From Streptomyces flavotricini (GTDB lineage Bacteria; Actinomycetota; Actinomycetes; Streptomycetales; Streptomycetaceae): a DNA stretch of 64,000 nt. The notes under the pieces are model-generated. The model did not search any database. It had not been told where the DNA came from and worked only from the letters and a program-made list of their open reading frames with translations. The translations under genes were made by a program, and so were the position numbers. Where the stretch lies: assembly GCF_020639365.1 (NCBI RefSeq), contig NZ_JAINUL010000001.1:3299223-3363222 (forward strand). The letters are read 5' to 3'. This document shows, in pieces, positions 59,692-64,000 of the stretch (position 1 is its first letter; the number at the start of each line of letters is the position of its first letter).

Positions 59692-59935
59692 CCTGCCTGT
59701 CCGCCAGGCCCGTGCCCGCCGTCGAGATCCCGCGCAGCGGGCGGCGGCGCTGATCGCGGACTACGGCGCCGAGGACTCAGCGCTGCTGGACGTGGCCTTC
59801 GGCCGGGCCGCGGCGGAGGGGAGGCTGCCCTTCGAGCTGCCGCGGTCGATGGCGGCGGTGGAGGCCTCGCGGCCGGACGTGCCGAACGACACCGTCGACC
59901 CTGTGTTCCCGTACGGGCACGGGCTGTCCCTGTAG
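59692..59935 (+). pseudogene. C-terminal remnant of a GH3 glycosidase gene
   Basis: Directly right of the target duplication, one frame ending at TAG 59935 reads ALIADYGAEDSALLDVAFG, then RLPFELPRSMAAVEASRPDV, then PVFPYGHGL. This is the C-terminus of family 3 beta-glucosidases (conserved LPFELPRS and FPYGHGL). There is no start codon and no trace of the roughly 500 upstream codons. So only the last 80 or so codons survive. The lipoprotein gene now abuts where the missing part should be, so a deletion preceded the IS insertion. Confidence 0.87.
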
Positions 59936-59988
59936 GGGGTCGACAAAAGTGTCCTCCCATGCGCGCGGTGGTTGACGATCACCGCGCA

Positions 59989-60023
59989 CCGGGTGGCCGT
60001 GCCGTGGGGGGACGGCCACCCGG
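59989..60023. terminator. 12-bp stem hairpin upstream of response regulator
   Basis: CCGGGTGGCCGT (59989-60000) pairs perfectly with ACGGCCACCCGG (60012-60023) around an 11-base G-rich loop. It lies 54 bp after the glycosidase remnant stop and was probably its terminator. It now insulates the two-component operon. Confidence 0.7.
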
Positions 60024-60161
60024 CATCACCGCCCATATCCGCATTCCCGCCATAATCGGAACCTTCGGTTCCGCCCTTTTCCCTGTCTGAACCCCGCATA
60101 GCCGCAGGCCGGTGCCTCCTCTACGCTGCACCCCTACCACGCGGATCTTCAGGGGCGGGAA

Positions 60162-60902
60162 ATGGAACAGACACACACCACCCACGGCGGTGCCGCGGCA
60201 ACCCCCGGCGCTCAGCGGCGCGTGCTCGTGGTCGAGGACGACCGTACGATCGCCGACGCCATCGCGGCCCGGCTGCGCGCCGAGGGTTTCCAGGTGCAGG
60301 CCGCGTTCGACGGACCGGCCGCCGTGGCGGCGGCCGAGAGCTGGCAGCCCGAGCTGCTGGTGCTCGACGTGATGCTGCCCGGCTTCGACGGCCTGGAGGT
60401 CTGCCGCCGGGTCCAGGCCCAGCGGCCGGTGCCGGTGCTCATGCTCACCGCGCGGGACGACGAGACCGACATGCTGGTCGGGCTCGGGGTCGGCGCGGAC
60501 GACTACATGACGAAGCCGTTCTCGATGCGCGAGCTCGCGGCGCGGGTCCACGTCCTGCTGCGGCGAGTGGAGCGGGCCACCCTGGCCGCCACCGCCCCGC
60601 GCGGGGCCACCCTGCGCCTGGGCGACCTCGAGATCGACCACGCGCAGCGCCGGGTCCGGGTCCAGGCCGAGGACGTGCACCTGACGCCGACCGAGTTCGA
60701 CCTGCTGGTCTGCCTGGCCGGGACCCCGCGGGCGGTCCTCTCGCGGGAGCAGCTGCTCGCCGAGGTCTGGGACTGGGCCGACGCGTCCGGGACCCGTACG
60801 GTCGACAGCCACATCAAGGCCCTGCGCCGCAAGATCGGGGCGGAGCGGATCCGTACGGTCCACGGCGTCGGGTACGCCCTGGAGACCCCGGCGCAGGCGT
60901 GA
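60162..60902 (+). CDS. OmpR/PhoB-family response regulator
   Basis: A 246-residue transcription factor. After a disordered 19-residue N-terminus the receiver has VEDDRTI, phospho-acceptor Asp69 in LLVLDVMLPGFDGLEV, the Thr in MLTAR and Lys in DDYMTKPFSMREL. The C-terminal OmpR winged helix covers about 150-240: LTPTEFDLLVCLAGTPRAVLSREQLL, RTVDSHIKALRRKIG and IRTVHGVGYAL. Co-translated (GTGA) with the kinase at 60899. The pair sits upstream of kgd on the same strand, an arrangement I recall as conserved in Streptomyces. Confidence 0.95.
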   Translation: MEQTHTTHGGAAATPGAQRRVLVVEDDRTIADAIAARLRAEGFQVQAAFDGPAAVAAAESWQPELLVLDVMLPGFDGLEVCRRVQAQRPVPVLMLTARDDETDMLVGLGVGADDYMTKPFSMRELAARVHVLLRRVERATLAATAPRGATLRLGDLEIDHAQRRVRVQAEDVHLTPTEFDLLVCLAGTPRAVLSREQLLAEVWDWADASGTRTVDSHIKALRRKIGAERIRTVHGVGYALETPAQA

Positions 60903-61975
60903 GCATCGGGCGCCCCGGCGGGCTGCGGCCGTTCTCGCCGTTCTCGATCAAGACCAAGCTGGGCACGCTCGTCGTGGTCTCGGTCTTCATCACCACGGGC
61001 CTGCTGATGGTGGCGGTGCGCACGAGCACCGAGTTCCGGTTCATCACGGTGTTCTCGGTGATCGCCTCCATGCTGATCACGCAGTTCGTGGCGCACAGCC
61101 TGACCGCGCCGCTGGACGAGATGACCACGGTGGCCCGGGCGATATCCGACGGCGACTACACGCGCCGGGTGCGCGGGGCCGGGCGCCGCGACGAGCTGGG
61201 CGACCTGGCGTCCACGATCAACCTGATGGCGGACGACCTGGAGGCGGTGGACCGGCACCGCAAGGAGCTGGTCGCCAACGTCTCGCACGAGCTGCGCACG
61301 CCGATCGCGGCGCTGCGGGCGGTGCTGGAGAACGTGGTCGACGGGGTCTCGGCGGCCGACCCCGAGACCATGCGCACGATGCTGAAGCAGACCGAGCGCC
61401 TGGGCCGGCTCGTGGAGACCCTGCTGGACCTGTCCCGGGTGGACAACGGGGTGGTGCCGCTGAAGGCGCGCCGCTTCGAGGTGTGGCCGTACCTGTCGGG
61501 GGTCCTGAAGGAATCGGGCCTCGCGGCGGCCGGGCGGCCGGGCCTGTCCTCCGGCTCGGGCGGGCACACCCGCAACGACGTACACCTGCACCTGGACGTG
61601 TTCCCGCCCGGGCTCACGGCGTACGCGGACGCCGAGCGCCTGCACCAGGTGGTGGCGAACCTGATCGACAACGCGGTCAAGCACAGCCCGCCGCACGGCC
61701 GGGTCACGGTCCGGGCCCGGGAGGGCGAAGCACCCGGGAGCCTGGCACTGGAGGTACGGGACGAGGGCCCGGGCATCCCGGAGGCCGAGCGGCACCGGGT
61801 CTTCGAGCGGTTCAACCGGGGCGGCGCGAACGGCGGCGACGGGGGCACCGGACTGGGGCTGGCGATCGCCCGCTGGGCCGTCGGCCTGCACGGGGGGCAT
61901 ATCGGGGTGGCCGAATCGTCACGCGGCTGCCGCATCCTCGTCACGCTTCCGGGCAGCTCCAAGGCGTCACATTGA
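60899..61975 (+). CDS. HAMP-type sensor histidine kinase
   Basis: A 358-residue kinase. Two close transmembrane helices (about 19-34 LGTLVVVSVFITTGLLMVAV and 44-62 FITVFSVIASMLITQFVAHS) leave almost no extracellular loop, so it senses the membrane or cytoplasm. HAMP (LDEMTTVARAISDGDYTRRV), HisKA with KELVANVSHELRTPIAALRA and the ATPase motifs VVANLIDNAVKHSPPHG and GDGGTGLGLAIARWAVGLHGG follow. GTG start inside the regulator stop. Confidence 0.95.
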   Translation: MSIGRPGGLRPFSPFSIKTKLGTLVVVSVFITTGLLMVAVRTSTEFRFITVFSVIASMLITQFVAHSLTAPLDEMTTVARAISDGDYTRRVRGAGRRDELGDLASTINLMADDLEAVDRHRKELVANVSHELRTPIAALRAVLENVVDGVSAADPETMRTMLKQTERLGRLVETLLDLSRVDNGVVPLKARRFEVWPYLSGVLKESGLAAAGRPGLSSGSGGHTRNDVHLHLDVFPPGLTAYADAERLHQVVANLIDNAVKHSPPHGRVTVRAREGEAPGSLALEVRDEGPGIPEAERHRVFERFNRGGANGGDGGTGLGLAIARWAVGLHGGHIGVAESSRGCRILVTLPGSSKASH

Positions 61976-62234
61976 CGTAGGGTTCGAGTGCGTAGGACAT
62001 GATCTCGGCCACACGTGCCCGGGGTCCGTCAGGGGTGCGAAGCCATGGGGGCCGCAACCACGCTGCCCCCTACCCGAACCAGGCTGGTTTCCCGCCATTC
62101 AGAGCGGCGAAACCCGCCGTTCGGTGTGACCTACATGACGTATCTCCCGCCCGGTCTGCATCCACCGGCCAGGGAGGCGTAGCCTTTATTCCCGCTGTCC
62201 ATACCTTGTGAAGCGGAAGAGGGCGGTTGCCGCC

Positions 62235-64000
62235 GTGTCGCCACAGTCCCCCAGTAACCCGAGCACCACGACCGAAGCAGCAGAGGGCGGGAAGACCCCT
62301 GCCTCAGGCTTCGGTGCCAACGAGTGGCTCGTCGACGAGATCTATCAGCAGTACCTCCAGGACCCGAATTCGGTCGACCGGGCCTGGTGGGACTTCTTCG
62401 CCGACTACAAGCCGGGGGGCGCTGCGTCTCCGGTGAAGCCGGATGAGCCCAGGAAGTCCCCGACGACGGACGGCGCCTCCGCACAGGCCGCCGCCGCTGT
62501 CGCCCCGCAGGTCTCCGACGCCGCCGCCACGGGGGCGGCGAGCGCCGCGCCGACTCCTGCCGCCGCGCCCACGCCTGTGTCAGCTCCTGCCCCTGCTCCT
62601 GCCACCCCCTCTGGTGCCCCTGCTGTGACTGTCACCTCCCAGGCCCAGGCCGCCGCACCGGCCGCCGCAGCCCCTCAGGCCCCGGCTCCGGCCGCCGCCC
62701 CCGTCGCCGCCCAGAAGGCCGCGCCCGCCGCCGAGGCCCCCGCGGGCCCCGAGCTGGTGACGCTCCGCGGCCCGGCGGCCGCCGTGGCCAAGAACATGAA
62801 CGCCTCCCTCGACGTCCCGACGGCCACGTCCGTCCGCGCCGTCCCGGTGAAGCTGCTGTTCGACAACCGCATCGTCATCAACAACCACCTGAAGCGCGCC
62901 CGGGGCGGGAAGATCTCCTTCACGCACCTGATCGGCTACGCGATGGTGCAGGCCATCAAGGCCATGCCGTCGATGAACTACTCCTTCGCGGAGAAGGACG
63001 GCAAGCCCACCCTGGTCAAGCCGGAGCACGTGAACTTCGGCCTCGCGATCGACCTGGTGAAGCCGAACGGCGACCGCCAGCTCGTCGTCGCCGGCATCAA
63101 GAAGGCCGAGACCCTCAACTTCTTCGAGTTCTGGCAGGCGTACGAGGACATCGTCCGCCGCGCCCGCGTCGGCAAGCTGACGATGGACGACTTCACCGGC
63201 GTCACCGTCTCGCTGACCAACCCCGGCGGCCTGGGCACCGTCCACTCCGTGCCCCGCCTGATGCCCGGACAGTCGGTCATCATGGGCGTCGGCTCCATGG
63301 ACTACCCCGCCGAGTTCCAGGGCACCTCGCAGGACACCCTGAACAAGCTGGGCATCTCCAAGGTCATGACCCTGACCTCGACCTACGACCACCGGGTCAT
63401 CCAGGGCGCGGCCTCCGGCGAGTTCCTGCGCATCGTCGCGAACATGCTGCTCGGCGAGAGCGGCTTCTACGACGACGTGTTCGAGGCGCTGCGCATCCCG
63501 TACGAGCCCGTCCGCTGGCTCCGGGACATCGACGCCTCGCACGACGACGACGTCACGAAGGCCGCCCGCGTCTTCGAGCTGATCCACTCCTACCGGGTCC
63601 GCGGCCACGTCATGGCCGACACCGACCCGCTGGAGTACAAGCAGCGCAAGCACCCCGACCTCGACATCACCGAGCACGGCCTCACCCTGTGGGACCTGGA
63701 GCGCGAGTTCGCGGTCGGCGGCTTCTCCGGCAAGTCGATGATGAAGCTCCGCGACATCCTCGGCGTCCTGCGCGACTCGTACTGCCGCACCACCGGCGTC
63801 GAGTTCATGCACATCCAGGACCCGAAGCAGCGCCGCTGGATCCAGGACCGCATCGAGCGCCCGCACTCCAAGCCGGAGCGCGAGGAGCAGCTGCGCATCC
63901 TGCGCCGCCTGAACGCGGCGGAGGCCTTCGAGACCTTCCTGCAGACGAAGTACGTCGGCCAGAAGCGCTTCTCGCTGGAGGGCGGCGAGTCCGTCATCCC
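62235..64000 (+). CDS. kgd: Kgd-type 2-oxoglutarate dehydrogenase/decarboxylase, 5' part
   Basis: The first 588 codons of the large actinobacterial fusion protein that combines the E2-like succinyltransferase and E1 of 2-oxoglutarate dehydrogenase in the TCA cycle. It has the N-terminal helix [20 protein letters not shown] (about 35-54), an Ala/Pro linker (about 65-170) and the catalytic acyltransferase-like domain (about 180-420) with [20 protein letters not shown] and the active-site region [17 protein letters not shown]. The E1 part begins at [20 protein letters not shown] (about 447). GTG 62235 matches the family start; TTG 62226 is an alternative. It runs off the right edge. Confidence 0.96.
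   Translation, partial: MSPQSPSNPSTTTEAAEGGKTPASGFGANEWLVDEIYQQYLQDPNSVDRAWWDFFADYKPGGAASPVKPDEPRKSPTTDGASAQAAAAVAPQVSDAAATGAASAAPTPAAAPTPVSAPAPAPATPSGAPAVTVTSQAQAAAPAAAAPQAPAPAAAPVAAQKAAPAAEAPAGPELVTLRGPAAAVAKNMNASLDVPTATSVRAVPVKLLFDNRIVINNHLKRARGGKISFTHLIGYAMVQAIKAMPSMNYSFAEKDGKPTLVKPEHVNFGLAIDLVKPNGDRQLVVAGIKKAETLNFFEFWQAYEDIVRRARVGKLTMDDFTGVTVSLTNPGGLGTVHSVPRLMPGQSVIMGVGSMDYPAEFQGTSQDTLNKLGISKVMTLTSTYDHRVIQGAASGEFLRIVANMLLGESGFYDDVFEALRIPYEPVRWLRDIDASHDDDVTKAARVFELIHSYRVRGHVMADTDPLEYKQRKHPDLDITEHGLTLWDLEREFAVGGFSGKSMMKLRDILGVLRDSYCRTTGVEFMHIQDPKQRRWIQDRIERPHSKPEREEQLRILRRLNAAEAFETFLQTKYVGQKRFSLEGGESVI

Noticed and set aside
62077..62089. AACCAG-G-CTGGTT palindrome upstream of kgd as an operator
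   Set aside because: A single short symmetry with no second site or known regulator; chance is adequate in a 259-bp region.

Overview
The window is very GC-rich actinobacterial DNA and almost certainly a Streptomyces chromosome. The evidence is third-position GC coding bias, frequent GTG starts, dense ATGA/GTGA start-stop overlaps, a conservon (CvnABCD), a Ku/LigD end-joining locus, a Lon gene preceded by a HAIR-type operator, and an actinobacterial Kgd-type 2-oxoglutarate dehydrogenase. I see no tRNA, rRNA or CRISPR array.

Positions 1 to about 19.3 kb are accessory and look like specialised metabolism. A type II thioesterase enters from the left edge on the minus strand. It is divergent from an XRE/MmyB-like regulator. 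After the regulator comes a plus-strand train of genes joined mostly by start-stop overlaps: a discrete acyl carrier protein, two unrecognised proteins, a tautomerase, an AfsA-like hotdog protein, a HAD phosphatase, a P-loop kinase, a GH3-type acyl-adenylate ligase, a methyltransferase, an FAD oxygenase, two more unrecognised proteins, a LysR effector domain with no DNA-binding domain, an alpha/beta hydrolase, a second methyltransferase, a doubled carboxymuconolactone decarboxylase and a cytochrome P450. No ketosynthase, acyltransferase or NRPS module is visible, so the core may lie left of the window or the pathway may be unconventional. The ACP, AfsA-like and HAD set recalls A-factor chemistry (acyl-ACP plus a phosphorylated triose, then dephosphorylation). 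Directly behind the P450 lies a compact RiPP locus: a 65-codon precursor-like ORF overlapping a fused E1-like/YcaO cyclodehydratase, followed by a DesK/DesR-like two-component pair.

From 21.4 to 24.9 kb there is a glycosyltransferase-methyltransferase fusion, a secreted collagen-like protein built on Gly-X-Gln triplets, and a phosphoribosyltransferase-hydrolase fusion. From 25 to 64 kb the content looks like conserved Streptomyces core: XdhC-like protein, LigD ligase and polymerase with divergent Ku, a patch of decayed genes (PaaI thioesterase, AraC regulator), a NERD-like protein, a lipoprotein and histidine kinase pair, a TetR/diiron-oxygenase locus divergent from a second diiron protein, an FtsW/PBP2 pair, an NlpC/P60 endopeptidase, a conservon followed by a styrene-monooxygenase-like flavoprotein, a PP2C-like protein, MarR, Lon, a DUF4097 lipoprotein, a rhodanese-DinB fusion, a translationally coupled DUF6232 pair, a polytopic glycosyltransferase, a two-component system and the start of kgd.

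The main points of interest are the YcaO/precursor pair beside an unusual ACP/AfsA/GH3 cluster; an internally deleted IS481-family element (59163-59685) with both ends and a 6-bp target duplication intact; a shared motif across the DUF6232 pair; a gene with no normal start codon behind a perfect AGGAGG; a pseudoknot-ordered set of inverted repeats at 31.8 kb; and recurrent short tandem duplications, two of which duplicate stop codons.
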